A DNA stretch of 64,000 nt, taken from NCBI RefSeq assembly GCF_018383905.1, contig NZ_JAGYWA010000002.1:193262-257261 (forward strand), in the 5' to 3' direction. The stretch comes from Flavobacterium branchiicola. Lineage in GTDB: Bacteria; Bacteroidota; Bacteroidia; Flavobacteriales; Flavobacteriaceae. The notes beneath the pieces are model-generated. The model was not told the origin of the DNA, did no database searches, and worked only from the letters and a program-made list of their open reading frames with translations. Below, piece by piece: positions 53,296-62,362 of this stretch (the stretch's first letter is position 1; each line of letters starts with the position of its first letter). Made by a program: the position numbers and the translations under genes.

Positions 53296-53916
53296 ATGAG
53301 TTTACGTAAGTATTTAACTAGCCGGGTGTTTTTTTTACAAGTATTGAGTGCGGTTGCTATTATTGCGGTTTTGGGTTATTTGTTTATGCATTGGTTGACT
53401 TTTACAACTGATCACGGAAATGAAATTGCGGTTCCGAATTTGTCTAAACTGACAGAGGAGCAAGTAGAGGAAAAACTGGACGAGCTGGATTTAGATTATG
53501 TACTTTTGGATAGTGTTGATTACCGAAGTGAATTTCCGAAATACAGTGTTGTTGAGCAAGATCCGTTGCCGGGAACGAAAGTAAAAGTAGGTCGAAAAAT
53601 ATATATTAAAATTAATGCATCAGGTTTTTCATCTGTAAAAATTCCTGATTTAATTGAGAAAACATATCGTGAAGCGGTTCCAACGTTGAAGGCTTTAGGT
53701 CTTGAAGCGGGAACGATTACTTATATTCCGAATCTTGGAAAAGATATGGTTTTGGAAATGCGTTATAAAGGAAGAAATTTAAAAGTAGGAGACCGCGTAC
53801 TTAAGGCGTCTAAAATCGATTTGGTTTTAGGTGACGGAAAAGCGAGTTATGTAGATGATAGCCAGGCAGACAGTACTGCAACGGAGCCTGTAGAAACCCC
53901 AAAAGATGAACAATAA
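53296..53916 (+). CDS. membrane-anchored PASTA-domain protein
   Basis: 206-residue bitopic protein: a membrane anchor at about 13-35 (VFFLQVLSAVAIIAVLGYLFMHWL), two PASTA domains at about 45-115 (VPNLSKLTEEQVEEKLDELDLDY...VEQDPLPGTKVKVGRKIYIKI) and 118-182 (IPDLIEKTYREAVPTLKALGLEAG), and an acidic tail. PASTA domains bind peptidoglycan or muropeptides, so it likely works at the cell wall, in line with ddl next door. The start at 53296 is used rather than a non-ATG start 24 codons upstream that precedes the promoter. Its stop overlaps rluD by 11 bp. Confidence 0.92.
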   Translation: MSLRKYLTSRVFFLQVLSAVAIIAVLGYLFMHWLTFTTDHGNEIAVPNLSKLTEEQVEEKLDELDLDYVLLDSVDYRSEFPKYSVVEQDPLPGTKVKVGRKIYIKINASGFSSVKIPDLIEKTYREAVPTLKALGLEAGTITYIPNLGKDMVLEMRYKGRNLKVGDRVLKASKIDLVLGDGKASYVDDSQADSTATEPVETPKDEQ

Positions 53917-54952
53917 TATTGAAGAAAACATAGATCTGGAAGACGAATTATTCGAACATTACAGATTTGATGTCCCTAAAGGTCAGGCGTTTTTGCGTAT
54001 TGACAAATACTTAATGAATTTGATTCAGAATGCTACGCGTAACAAAATTCAGAACGCTGCAACTGAAGGTAATATTTTTGTAAATGATATTCCGGTAAAA
54101 TCAAATTACAAGGTAAAACCTTTTGATGTAATAACGGTTATGTTATCGCATCCTCCATACGAAAATCATATTCTGCCGGAAGATCTTCCGATTAATATTG
54201 TTTATGAAGATGATGCCTTTTTGTTAATCAATAAAGAGCCAGGAATGGTGGTGCATCCTGGTCACGGAAATTATACCGGGACTTTGGTGAATGCTTTGGC
54301 GCATCATTTTGATAATTTGCCAATGAATAGCAGTGAGCGTCCGGGATTGGTTCACAGAATTGATAAGGATACTTCGGGACTTTTGGTTGTGGCAAAGACA
54401 GAAGCGGCAATGACGCATTTGGCAAAACAATTTGAAGCTAAAACTACAGAGCGTGAATATATTGCGCTTGCGTGGGGAAATTTTACAGAAGACAGCGGTA
54501 CGATTGAAGGAAACCTGGCAAGACATTTAAAAGACCGTATGCAAATGGCTGTTTTTGCCGATCCTGAGATTGGTAAACCTGCTATTACGCATTATAAGGT
54601 TTTGGAGCGTTTTGGTTATGTGACTTTGATTTCCTGTAAGCTGGAAACGGGCAGAACACACCAGATTCGTGCGCATATGAAACATATTGGGCATCCGCTA
54701 TTTAATGATGAACGTTACGGCGGACATTTGATTTTGAAAGGAACGACCTTTACTAAATACAAACAGTTTATCGAGAATTGTTTCAAAGCATTACCACGTC
54801 AGGCGTTGCATGCTAAAACGCTTGGTTTTGTACATCCAAATACAGGTGAATTAATGCGTTTTGATACAGAATTGCCTCAGGATTTTCAGGATTGTATTGA
54901 AAAGTGGCGTACTTATGTGAAGTCGCATAATGTTGAAGAAGAGGAGAATTGA
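53906..54952 (+). CDS. rluD: RluA/RluD-family 23S rRNA pseudouridine synthase
   Basis: 348-residue RNA-modifying enzyme. An S4 RNA-binding domain lies at about 27-85 and the catalytic domain contains RPGLVHRIDKDTSGLLVVAKT with active-site Asp153, plus LETGRTHQIRAHMKHIGHPLFND. The length and S4 domain fit RluD, which modifies helix 69 of 23S rRNA, though the exact target cannot be read from sequence. It overlaps the PASTA gene and ends at an intrinsic terminator. Confidence 0.93.
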   Translation: MNNNIEENIDLEDELFEHYRFDVPKGQAFLRIDKYLMNLIQNATRNKIQNAATEGNIFVNDIPVKSNYKVKPFDVITVMLSHPPYENHILPEDLPINIVYEDDAFLLINKEPGMVVHPGHGNYTGTLVNALAHHFDNLPMNSSERPGLVHRIDKDTSGLLVVAKTEAAMTHLAKQFEAKTTEREYIALAWGNFTEDSGTIEGNLARHLKDRMQMAVFADPEIGKPAITHYKVLERFGYVTLISCKLETGRTHQIRAHMKHIGHPLFNDERYGGHLILKGTTFTKYKQFIENCFKALPRQALHAKTLGFVHPNTGELMRFDTELPQDFQDCIEKWRTYVKSHNVEEEEN

Positions 54953-55000
54953 ATTAGATAATGTGTCAATTTGATAATTAGATAATTTTTACTGCATATT

Positions 55001-55028
55001 AAAAAAGCTCCTGATGGGAGCTTTTTTT
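55001..55028 (+). terminator. rluD terminator
   Basis: AAAAAAGCTCC-TGAT-GGGAGCTTTTTTT. Confidence 0.93.
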
Positions 55029-55105
55029 ATTTATGACCTTTGGACTTAATAGTAAAAATACGTTTTAAGGCTTAAATAACTTAATGCCTTAATGTTTATA
55101 CTTTT

Positions 55106-55717
55106 TTACAATGTCTTAATGGTTAGATCGGTTATTTTGACTTCGCCGTTGGTGATAAAACCTAATTTTCCTTTTAAGCTTAAATTGCTTTTTTCTAATG
55201 AGCATTCTAGCGAAGTTTCGTCATCAACAGAAAAGACTAAATGGTTGTTTTGTACTTTAATTTTTACCGAATACCAGTTGTTGTTTTGAAGTTGTATTGG
55301 TTTGGTAAATAAGCTTTTTCCGCCTCGTTTTCCGTATTCATCGCTGTTTTTGTGGTAAACACCATTTCCAATCACGATATTCTGATCGATTTGATACAAA
55401 TAGGTTCTAATGTATTTTTCCTTGTCTAAGTTTAGCATTATTTCAAACAATGATTCTTTAGTCATATTTACTCTAAAGTTGATTTCGTAGTTTTCGGGAA
55501 GTTGTTTTTTTGATTCTATAACGCCCCAATGCATTGGTCCTCCGGTTCCTGTAAGGGTGTCTTTTTCTAAAGTCCACTCTTTTGGATTAAAATTCCAGTT
55601 GGATTTTAAGGAAGAAGAGGTATTAAAAGTATATTCTTTTTTTAATGTTGAAATAGTGCCGGAGCATGAGATAAGCAACAATTGCAAAAGCAAAATTGCA
55701 GTAATTTTTGTTTTCAT
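55106..55717 (-). CDS. lipoprotein with LamG/DUF1080-like beta-sandwich
   Basis: 203-residue lipoprotein (LLLQLLLISC, Cys18). The mature part reads as a concanavalin-type beta sandwich resembling DUF1080/3-keto-disaccharide hydrolase folds (WTLEKDTLTGTGGPMHWGVIESKKQL, YEINFRVNMTKESLFEIMLNL, NNWYSVKIKVQNNHLVFSVDDE, GKLGFITNGEVKITDLTIKTL). It may bind or cleave a carbohydrate at the outer membrane. Four bases separate it from the upstream ABC gene, so both probably share one mRNA. Confidence 0.78.
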   Translation of the reverse strand: MKTKITAILLLQLLLISCSGTISTLKKEYTFNTSSSLKSNWNFNPKEWTLEKDTLTGTGGPMHWGVIESKKQLPENYEINFRVNMTKESLFEIMLNLDKEKYIRTYLYQIDQNIVIGNGVYHKNSDEYGKRGGKSLFTKPIQLQNNNWYSVKIKVQNNHLVFSVDDETSLECSLEKSNLSLKGKLGFITNGEVKITDLTIKTL

Positions 55718-55721
55718 TAAT

Positions 55722-56957
55722 TTAATTCTGAGTGATATTTATTTTTCCGATTGAGCCTGTTGGGGTTGGAACAAGTTCAAAAACCGAAGTAGGAGCGAGG
55801 CCGGCTTCAATACGATGCGATACGTACAAAATAGAAACGTTGGTTTCCTGTTTTATAGTGTTGATAAGCTGAATGACCAAATCTACATTTTCATCATCGA
55901 GACCTTCTACAGGTTCGTCAAGAATTAATAATGGCGGATGTTTTAAAACAGCGCGAACAATAAGTGCGACTCTTTGCTGGCCAATAGAAAGATCAATAAA
56001 ACGTTTTTTACGTAATTGCACCATTTGGATAACTTCAAGCCATTGTGATACAATTTGTTGCTGATGTGTGGTTGGTTCTGTATAAAGTCCGATAGAATCA
56101 AAGAAACCGGATAAAATCATTTGTTCGAGTGTATGTCCTTTCTGAAATAAATCGGTCATAGAAGTGGCGTAGATTCCGATTTGTTTTTTAATATCCCAAA
56201 CGCTTTCACCGCTGCCTTTTTTTCTTCCAAATAAATATAAATCCTGACCAAACCCTTTTGGGTTATCTCCGGTTATCAGTGATAAAATAGTACTTTTTCC
56301 GGCACCATTCGGACCAATTAACTGCCAGAATTCACCTTGTTTTATGGTCCACGAAATATTGTCTACAATTTTACGCTCGTCGTAACTCACTGAAACATTT
56401 TCCATTTTAATTAATACACTTTCGTGAAAGGAATGCGGATCTATCGCTTTTGGAATTGCAGCAGTATTTAGGGTTTTAAAATGATTTTCGGTTTTTGAAA
56501 TCGGATGAAGTTTAAATGTATTGTCTCTGATTTCGGCTTTATTGGGAACAAAATTCAAAACATCGACAACGCGATTAATAATTTGAATGATGCCGATATC
56601 GTTTGTCAGATCTTTTAAAGATTCGGCTAGAATTACGCGCGAAGGCTGATCTAAATGGTCAAAAGGATTATCAAAAATGATGAAATCAGGTTTTTGGCTG
56701 ATACAGTATTTTAGAAATTCTTTTTTGCGTTCTCCGGATGAAAAGGTTCTCAATTGGCGATGCGAATCCGGAGCGGCTTCTACGCTGTCATATTGATATT
56801 CTTTTTCGATAAATTTTTCAATTGCAATATCTGAAAACAGAATTCCTTTTTGATTGTTAAAAACGGCTAATTCGTCTTTTGCCTCGCCAGAAAGCAGTGT
56901 TTCTATAAAAGCTTTTTTATTTACCTGATTGGATAAAAGTATGTCCCAGTGTTGCAT
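55722..56957 (-). CDS. double ABC ATPase (ModF-like) with degenerate first half
   Basis: 411-residue soluble protein made of two ABC ATPase halves. The second half is intact: Walker A GPNGAGKST (215-223), signature LSIGQQR, Walker B LLILDEP, as in ModF/photorepair-type proteins. The first half (1-155) has a signature-like FSSGERKK (73-80) and a Walker B ending FDNP, with Asn97 instead of catalytic Glu, but no P-loop: residues 5-22 read DILLSNQVNKKAFIETLL. It therefore probably binds nucleotide asymmetrically. No permease is encoded nearby, so it may be a non-transport ABC protein. Confidence 0.9.
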   Translation of the reverse strand: MQHWDILLSNQVNKKAFIETLLSGEAKDELAVFNNQKGILFSDIAIEKFIEKEYQYDSVEAAPDSHRQLRTFSSGERKKEFLKYCISQKPDFIIFDNPFDHLDQPSRVILAESLKDLTNDIGIIQIINRVVDVLNFVPNKAEIRDNTFKLHPISKTENHFKTLNTAAIPKAIDPHSFHESVLIKMENVSVSYDERKIVDNISWTIKQGEFWQLIGPNGAGKSTILSLITGDNPKGFGQDLYLFGRKKGSGESVWDIKKQIGIYATSMTDLFQKGHTLEQMILSGFFDSIGLYTEPTTHQQQIVSQWLEVIQMVQLRKKRFIDLSIGQQRVALIVRAVLKHPPLLILDEPVEGLDDENVDLVIQLINTIKQETNVSILYVSHRIEAGLAPTSVFELVPTPTGSIGKINITQN

Positions 56958-57015
56958 TTTAAATGTTTTATTTAGGCTAACTATTTTTGGTATTAATAGT
57001 TTATATGTTTTGCTG

Positions 57016-57068
57016 CCACAGATTAAAAAGATTCGAATGATTACGCTCTTGATCCTTTTAATCTGTGG
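57016..57068. repeat. CCACAGATTAAAAAG inverted repeat
   Basis: CCACAGATTAAAAAG (57016-57030) pairs with CTTTTAATCTGTGG (about 57055-57068). No T run follows, so it looks like a repeat rather than a terminator. Confidence 0.8.
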
Positions 57069-57083
57069 TAAATAAGTTTAAGT

Positions 57084-57938
57084 TTAATCTGTTTTTTTGG
57101 TTGCCATTTCGCGATCGTTTCTTGACCATTCGCTCCAGGATCCCACATATAATTTTGGAATTTCAATTCCGGCATAATCCATCGCGAGTAAAGTGTGGCA
57201 AGCCGTTACGCCTGAACCGCAATGTACAATTACATTTTCCGGATTAATAGTACCTAAAACGGCTTTGTATTTTTCGCTTAAAATCGTTGCCGATTTATAA
57301 AATCCGTCTTCATTTAAATTTTCACTAAAAGGAACATTTATAGCTCCAGGAATATGTCCTGCGATTAAATCTAATGGTTCTGTTAATCCGTCAAAACGGT
57401 TTTTATCTCTGACATCGATTACGATATTTTCAGTATTGTTTCTTGCTTTTTCAACTTCTTCAATATCGGCTACAGCCAATTTCCATTGAGAAACTTTATA
57501 TTCGGCAGAATTGAAATGTTCAATTTCAGCACTTACAGGAAAACCGGCTTTTATCGCTTCTTGTAAACCTCCGTTTAAAACCTGAACTTTTTGATGACCA
57601 ATTGCTTTTAACATCCACCAAAATCTTGCAGCGGCATTTGATCCGTTTTTGTCATCGTAAATTATGACATGGCTATTTGGTGAGATTCCAATTTTTGAAA
57701 GTACTTCAGAGAATTTTTCCAAAGAAGGAAGAGGATGTCTTCCTCCGTTTGCAGGATCTTTTTCGACTGTTGCTAAATCACGATTCAAATCGACATAACG
57801 AGCACCTTTTAAATGTTCGTTTTGATAATTTTCCTGAGCATTTATTCCAGCGCGCGCATCGATTAGAATAATGTCAGCTGAATTTTGTAATTGAACTAAT
57901 TCTTCGGGCTGTATAAGGGGGGAAAGTTTATTTGACAT
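57084..57938 (-). CDS. sulfurtransferase (3-mercaptopyruvate type)
   Basis: 284-residue two-domain rhodanese. The C-terminal domain carries the active loop VHCGSGVTACH with Cys240; CGSGVTA is the mercaptopyruvate-type loop rather than the CRKGVT-type of thiosulfate enzymes. The N-terminal domain has Asp-Asp (YDDKNGSNAA) where a cysteine would be, the usual inactive half. It transfers sulfur to cyanide or thiol acceptors in the cytoplasm. It lies 12 bp after the ThuA gene. Confidence 0.92.
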   Translation of the reverse strand: MSNKLSPLIQPEELVQLQNSADIILIDARAGINAQENYQNEHLKGARYVDLNRDLATVEKDPANGGRHPLPSLEKFSEVLSKIGISPNSHVIIYDDKNGSNAAARFWWMLKAIGHQKVQVLNGGLQEAIKAGFPVSAEIEHFNSAEYKVSQWKLAVADIEEVEKARNNTENIVIDVRDKNRFDGLTEPLDLIAGHIPGAINVPFSENLNEDGFYKSATILSEKYKAVLGTINPENVIVHCGSGVTACHTLLAMDYAGIEIPKLYVGSWSEWSRNDREMATKKTD

Positions 57939-57950
57939 ATTGCGTTTTTT

Positions 57951-58805
57951 TTATTTTTTTGAATTCCCAAACAAAAGCAGGGCATTCAAAATCAGTTTAT
58001 TTTGAGTTTCATTTTCAAAAGTATACGAAAGTGTTTTATTGGTTCCATGTTCATAATCAATATCGTTATGTCCCATGTTTACATAAAGCATTTTGTAGTT
58101 TTTATTGGTCCAAACTGCGGGATAATAACCATTATGCCATATTTCGTTTGGTTTTGGTCCAGTTCCTAACGGAAAACTACTTTCGTCAATAGCCAATAGA
58201 ATTTTTATATCGGGATTTTTTCTTAAATCATTGCTCCATCTGTACCATTCGTTTGGTTGCGACTTGAATGTTTTAGGAAGATTTTTTGTTATCGGATCCT
58301 GGTTTTCGACTTTTAAAATTGCCGATGTTGGTTTCCAGGTATTGCTACCATATTCGCCAGATCCTAAAAAAGTATTATGGTACCAATTCCAGTTTTGAGG
58401 ATAAGAGGAATCGTTTAATGCAAAAGCTGAAAAGTGGAATCCTATAAAAGCGCCGCCATTTTCCATGTATTTTTGAAATGCTTCACGCTGTTCTGTTTTT
58501 TCTGGTCTTGTATCGAGAAATAAAACGATTTGATATTTTGATAAAAATGCTGCGTTGAGATTTTCCCAATTACTTGTCGAATCGTATTCAAAATGATTTT
58601 TCTCAGCCATTTTTGGAAACCAATTGTTGGCTTCGTGAACAAAACTTATATGTGCCTGATCGTTTTGTGCGGTATAAAAAGCGATGACCTTGAATTTTGG
58701 CTTTTCTGTTTTATGCTGAGAAATAGCAGAAAAAGAAATTAGAAAAAGCATTACAAGAATGCTTTTTCTAATTGTTTTATCATTTTGATGATCGAAAAAC
58801 TTCAT
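57951..58805 (-). CDS. exported ThuA-domain protein
   Basis: 284-residue protein with a signal peptide (hydrophobic run SILVMLFLISFSAISQ, about residues 15-30). The rest is a ThuA-like (class I glutamine-amidotransferase-fold) domain: FKVIAFYTAQNDQAHISFVHEANNWF, GGAFIGFHFSAFALNDSSYPQNWNWYHNTFLG, YPAVWTNKNYKMLYVNMGHNDIDYEHGTNKT. ThuA proteins are linked to trehalose or other keto-sugar metabolism, usually in sugar clusters; none is present here. It lies between DUF1398 (12-bp gap) and the sulfurtransferase. Confidence 0.87.
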   Translation of the reverse strand: MKFFDHQNDKTIRKSILVMLFLISFSAISQHKTEKPKFKVIAFYTAQNDQAHISFVHEANNWFPKMAEKNHFEYDSTSNWENLNAAFLSKYQIVLFLDTRPEKTEQREAFQKYMENGGAFIGFHFSAFALNDSSYPQNWNWYHNTFLGSGEYGSNTWKPTSAILKVENQDPITKNLPKTFKSQPNEWYRWSNDLRKNPDIKILLAIDESSFPLGTGPKPNEIWHNGYYPAVWTNKNYKMLYVNMGHNDIDYEHGTNKTLSYTFENETQNKLILNALLLFGNSKK

Positions 58806-58817
58806 GAATGATGGTGC

Positions 58818-59207
58818 TTAGCTTGGAATTTTTTCGATCAGTATTTCATTTTCGGCACTATCAAAGTAAGTGCAGGTCATTTCGATAATATCAACTCTCC
58901 ATTTAGCAATACCGCATTGACCGGCATGATTACAAAAGGTTAGGTAATCTGTTTCGCCTTGTTGGTGTTTTACTAAAAATTCGATGAAGAGCTCTTTATT
59001 AACGGTTGCAGCAACACTAATTGGGGTGTATTTTTCATCTGATGTTACAGAATAGTTGTTTACGCCAAAATAGGCAACATGTCCGTCGTTTACGAATGTG
59101 TCATATCCTTTTACGCCTAAAATGATCAGGTCTTGTATATAATTAGGAAAATCGGCACCGGTTTGTACTTTAGCGTGTGCTTCTTTTATTTGCTCGATTG
59201 TAAACAT
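58818..59207 (-). CDS. DUF1398 (YbcV-like) protein
   Basis: 129-residue soluble protein matching DUF1398: MFTIEQIKEAHAKVQTGADFPNYIQDLIILGVKGYDTFVNDGHVAYFG, followed by TDYLTFCNHAGQCGIAKWRVDIIEMTCTYFDSAENEIL. The function is unknown. It is the first gene of a tight three-gene run with the ThuA protein and sulfurtransferase (12-bp gaps). Confidence 0.9.
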   Translation of the reverse strand: MFTIEQIKEAHAKVQTGADFPNYIQDLIILGVKGYDTFVNDGHVAYFGVNNYSVTSDEKYTPISVAATVNKELFIEFLVKHQQGETDYLTFCNHAGQCGIAKWRVDIIEMTCTYFDSAENEILIEKIPS

Positions 59208-59587
59208 ATTATTTTCGTTTTTTTAGATTAGTATTAGTAAAAAATGCTTGTCATGAATTTCACGAAGCAGTACTAATTGATTTATTAAATCAAAAGATAG
59301 TTTTATAAAAACTGGTTGTCCTGAAATTACGAACTATAAAAATACCGTTAACAGTTTTGAAATGCAAAGATTCATTCTTAAAGTTATCAGAAAAAAAGCC
59401 TTCAAATTAGTTTAATGACTTTTGTTGCCAATTATCGATGTTTTATTGAAATTTTATCGATTAAATGGTGTTGATTATGAAAATAATGCATTTAAACGAG
59501 TAATGCGGTACTTCAGGGAACTTCTTTTATTAGCAGGAAAAATGTCTGTAAATTAGTACTAGAATGTTGTAAGCTAAAATTGGTATT
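59208..59587. other. 380-bp intergenic region
   Basis: AT-rich region between divergent genes. I see only a weak TTATCGATGTTTTATTGAA / TTTTATCGATTAAA partial repeat at about 59441-59467. No gene, terminator or clear promoter box. Confidence 0.6.
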
Positions 59588-60280
59588 ATGAAAAAAACAG
59601 TACTTTTACTTCTGCTCGCAGTCCCTACATTTGCACAGGAAATCAATACATTTGACTTTGCCGTTATCAATTCAACCTTAATTTCTGCCAATATTGACCT
59701 TGACAAAGGCAGAAGTGTTGTTGCGGCAAATCAGGATCAATACTCGGCCTATTTTCAATATGCATTTAGTATGTGTGATGACGATATTATTTTTGGAGCC
59801 GGAATCGATAAATCAGAAATTGACCGGACTTATATTGGTTATATCGGGAAGATATGCGGAAAATTCAGAGCAACTATTGGTGTGGGGTATTTAGAATCAC
59901 GGAGTGGTTATGATGGCACTTTTACCGGATTTAGTGTTTCCTGGCATTTTTCTGAAAACACTTATATTGGTGGAAATCTTGAAAACCTGCATTCGACAAG
60001 TGTCGATTATGAAACGGATGAGAGTTTTGATTATTACAAAAAACTGGTTCCAAAAGTTTTTGGAAGCTATGAAATTATTCCCAATGTGATTGCTTTTGGG
60101 CAATTAAGCAGCAGGGTAAATGACATTGCATTAAAATATCAGGTAAACCGTTTTTCTGCGGGCGGATTTTACTCCGGACACAGTGTTGGCGGTATTTTCG
60201 GAACTTTAAATGTCGGTCGGTTTGCTTTCTCTTGCAGTACGACTTTTGATAAGGTAAACTTTGGATTGAAGTTTCAGTAG
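59588..60280 (+). CDS. hypothetical outer-membrane protein
   Basis: 230-residue protein with a signal peptide (MKKTVLLLLLAVPTFA, cleavage before QEINTF). Amphipathic strands alternate with turns (YIGYIGKICGKFRATIGVGYLE, GFSVSWHFSENTYIGGNLENL, FGSYEIIPNVIAFGQLSSRV, AFSCSTTFDKVNFGLKFQ), consistent with a small beta-barrel. No family is recognised. Its stop is one base from the stop of the convergent MscS gene. Confidence 0.75.
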   Translation: MKKTVLLLLLAVPTFAQEINTFDFAVINSTLISANIDLDKGRSVVAANQDQYSAYFQYAFSMCDDDIIFGAGIDKSEIDRTYIGYIGKICGKFRATIGVGYLESRSGYDGTFTGFSVSWHFSENTYIGGNLENLHSTSVDYETDESFDYYKKLVPKVFGSYEIIPNVIAFGQLSSRVNDIALKYQVNRFSAGGFYSGHSVGGIFGTLNVGRFAFSCSTTFDKVNFGLKFQ

Positions 60281-60281
60281 T

Positions 60282-61118
60282 TTATTTTTTAATTGTTACC
60301 ACTCTTTGTGGATACGGAATGTCGATATCGGCCTCGTCAAAACGTTTTTTAATGCTTTGCAATAAATCACAATACATCACAAAACCTTCTGTAGAATTTT
60401 TTGACCATGCCCATGCTTTTAAATTTACACTTGAATCTGCCAGTGCAACAACTCTCGCTATAACCAAAGGTGCTTTTTGCCTTTTGGCTTCGGCTGTTCT
60501 GGTGTCTATAAAAAGTGGATGTTTGGCAATTTCATCCTGCATGATTTCAAGCGCTTTTTCGATATTGGATTCATAACCAATTCCAATTTCGATTAGTTTA
60601 CAGCATTTGGTATCCTGCATGTTGGTGTTGACAATAATTTGATTGCTTATAACTGAATTAGGAATTATGATTCGGTTGTTTTCGGCATCTTTCAGCACAA
60701 CTTGTCTTAAATTAATGTCTTCTACGGTACCGACAAAATTGTTGATCGTGATTTTATCATTGATTTTAAAAGGCTTAAAAATAACTAAAAACACACCGCT
60801 TACGATATTACTCAAGGCTTGTTGCGAAGCTAAACCTGCAACTAACGAAATAACTCCGGCGCCAGCCAGAAAAGAATGTCCGATGATTTTAAATTCGGGA
60901 ATTTGAATTAAAGCAAAAGCAAAACCCAGAATATAAATTACAGTGATGATCAGGTGTTTTAAAAACCTAAAACCGGTTGCATCATATTCCTTATCGTTTA
61001 GTTTTCGATATAAAATATAGCGAAGGACTTTGTCTGTAATTGCACCTAAAAGAATTGTGGTAATGCCAATAATGGCTATGATGATAACTATTCTAAAGTC
61101 ATTTTCGTAATTAATCAT
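60282..61118 (-). CDS. small-conductance mechanosensitive channel (MscS family)
   Basis: 278-residue inner-membrane channel with three N-terminal helices (about 9-30, 52-73, 80-112). The pore helix is SLVAGLASQQALSNIVSGVFLVIFKPFKINDKI, followed by the MscS beta domain (INNFVGTVEDINLRQVVLKDAENNRIIIPNSVISNQIIVN) and a C-terminal alpha/beta domain ending IDIPYPQRVV. It opens under membrane tension to release solutes. It is convergent with an outer-membrane gene, with no terminator between them. Confidence 0.95.
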   Translation of the reverse strand: MINYENDFRIVIIIAIIGITTILLGAITDKVLRYILYRKLNDKEYDATGFRFLKHLIITVIYILGFAFALIQIPEFKIIGHSFLAGAGVISLVAGLASQQALSNIVSGVFLVIFKPFKINDKITINNFVGTVEDINLRQVVLKDAENNRIIIPNSVISNQIIVNTNMQDTKCCKLIEIGIGYESNIEKALEIMQDEIAKHPLFIDTRTAEAKRQKAPLVIARVVALADSSVNLKAWAWSKNSTEGFVMYCDLLQSIKKRFDEADIDIPYPQRVVTIKK

Positions 61119-61132
61119 AAATTTTTATTTTG

Positions 61133-61180
61133 ATAAAAAAATCCAAAAAACAAATAATTAATTTTTGTTTTTTGGATTCT
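61133..61180 (-). terminator. terminator of the thioesterase gene
   Basis: AATCCAAAAAACAAA pairs with TTTTTGTTTTTTGGATT; a T run follows on the minus strand. Confidence 0.85.
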
Positions 61181-61205
61181 ATAAAGTTAAGATAAAAGTT
61201 GGTTT

Positions 61206-61643
61206 TTATAAGCCAACAAAATCATCGCTTTTTGGGAAAATGCTTAACGCTTCAATTGCAATTTCCGGCGTTGGAGAAGCCAGTTTTCGCAATTTTGTGT
61301 CCATCCATGCGCCATCAACAGTAATTGTTGCGCAAAGTGTATCATCTTCTCTTCTAAATTCGTGAATGATTGACCAACGCGAAGCATCGGCTTTCATTTT
61401 TGATGTTTTAGTATGAATAAATATTTTGTCTGAAAGTTTTAGTTCTTTTCTAAAAACACATTCTTCTCTAAACAAAACCGGTCCAAAACCTTGTGTTTGC
61501 ATCACTCGTAAAGTCAAACCTAATTCTTCTAAAATTTCGATACGATGCTGTGCACCAAAATCATAATAAGCACTGTGACGAACGTGAAAATTGGGGTCTA
61601 GATCTGACCAGCGAAAAGAAATCTCTTTAATAAATGAAGCCAT
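61206..61643 (-). CDS. hotdog-fold acyl-CoA thioesterase
   Basis: 145-residue protein of the 4-hydroxybenzoyl-CoA thioesterase-like group. Its N-terminal FRWSDLDPNFHVRHSAYYDFG places an acidic residue at the usual catalytic position and is followed by the long hotdog helix (HRIEILEELGLTLRVM). It should hydrolyse an acyl-CoA; the substrate is unknown. It is a single gene with a clear terminator. Confidence 0.88.
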   Translation of the reverse strand: MASFIKEISFRWSDLDPNFHVRHSAYYDFGAQHRIEILEELGLTLRVMQTQGFGPVLFREECVFRKELKLSDKIFIHTKTSKMKADASRWSIIHEFRREDDTLCATITVDGAWMDTKLRKLASPTPEIAIEALSIFPKSDDFVGL

Positions 61644-61793
61644 TTGTAATTGTATTTTAATTGTATTGCGATCGTTTTTCTGAATTTATTTCTGCAGAAA
61701 GAACAATCATTTTTTAAAAATCGAAATTACAAATAAAAAACAAATGGAATCTTTAGAAAAATCTTAATTTTCTCAAAAAAAATGATGTACAAT

Positions 61794-62267
61794 TTACGCT
61801 CTCTCCACTAAACAATTGTAACAGCCTGGTCTTGCATTGTGAATGTGGATATATTCTATTTGTTCGTTTTTGAAAGTTTGAATAATCTGTTCTTTAAGAG
61901 AATTTCCTTCTGTTACAGAAGCTTCTTTCATCATACCCTTTTTATCATAACCACGTAATGATAGTAATCGATGATTCAGCATCTTCGGGACTTGGTTGAC
62001 TGTGAATACTGGTGTACTTGCTTTTTTACGGATAAAAATGGGGCCGCTTGACTGATAAGGCGAGTTTGTTTTGTGATGCTTGTATGGTAATAGAAGTATT
62101 TCTTCGCCAATTTCTGCATCTTCCAGGCTTATTCTGCAAGGAAAGCCCGGAAATTTATCAACCGTCATTTTAATTGCGCCAATTTTTTCCAGTTCTAAAT
62201 CTGTTAATTCGAAAAAGCCTAAAAATTCTGTATGATTTAAAGGCTTAATTATAAAATTTGCTTCCAT
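61794..62267 (-). CDS. DUF1203 domain protein
   Basis: 157-residue soluble protein of DUF1203: FPCRISLEDAEIGEEILLLPYKHH..SPYQSSGPIFIRK, then NHRLLSLRGYDKKGMM and the ending IHIHNARPGCYNCLVER. The function is unknown. I prefer the start at 62267 (MEANFIIKPL). An ATG at 62288 would add seven residues, but the DNA there (GACTTTTG) looks more like a -7 region than coding sequence. Confidence 0.85.
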   Translation of the reverse strand: MEANFIIKPLNHTEFLGFFELTDLELEKIGAIKMTVDKFPGFPCRISLEDAEIGEEILLLPYKHHKTNSPYQSSGPIFIRKKASTPVFTVNQVPKMLNHRLLSLRGYDKKGMMKEASVTEGNSLKEQIIQTFKNEQIEYIHIHNARPGCYNCLVERA

Positions 62268-62362
62268 GATTTTTTTAGCAAAAGTCATTTTTTTTAACAG
62301 ACTAAAAAATCCAAATCTTGCTATGTTTGCGTGATGTCAGCCTTAACTCGCAGAAGAATAAT

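Noticed and set aside
57016..57068. Terminator of the sulfurtransferase gene
   Set aside because: The stem is good, but no T run follows on the minus strand; it fits the AATCTG repeat family instead.
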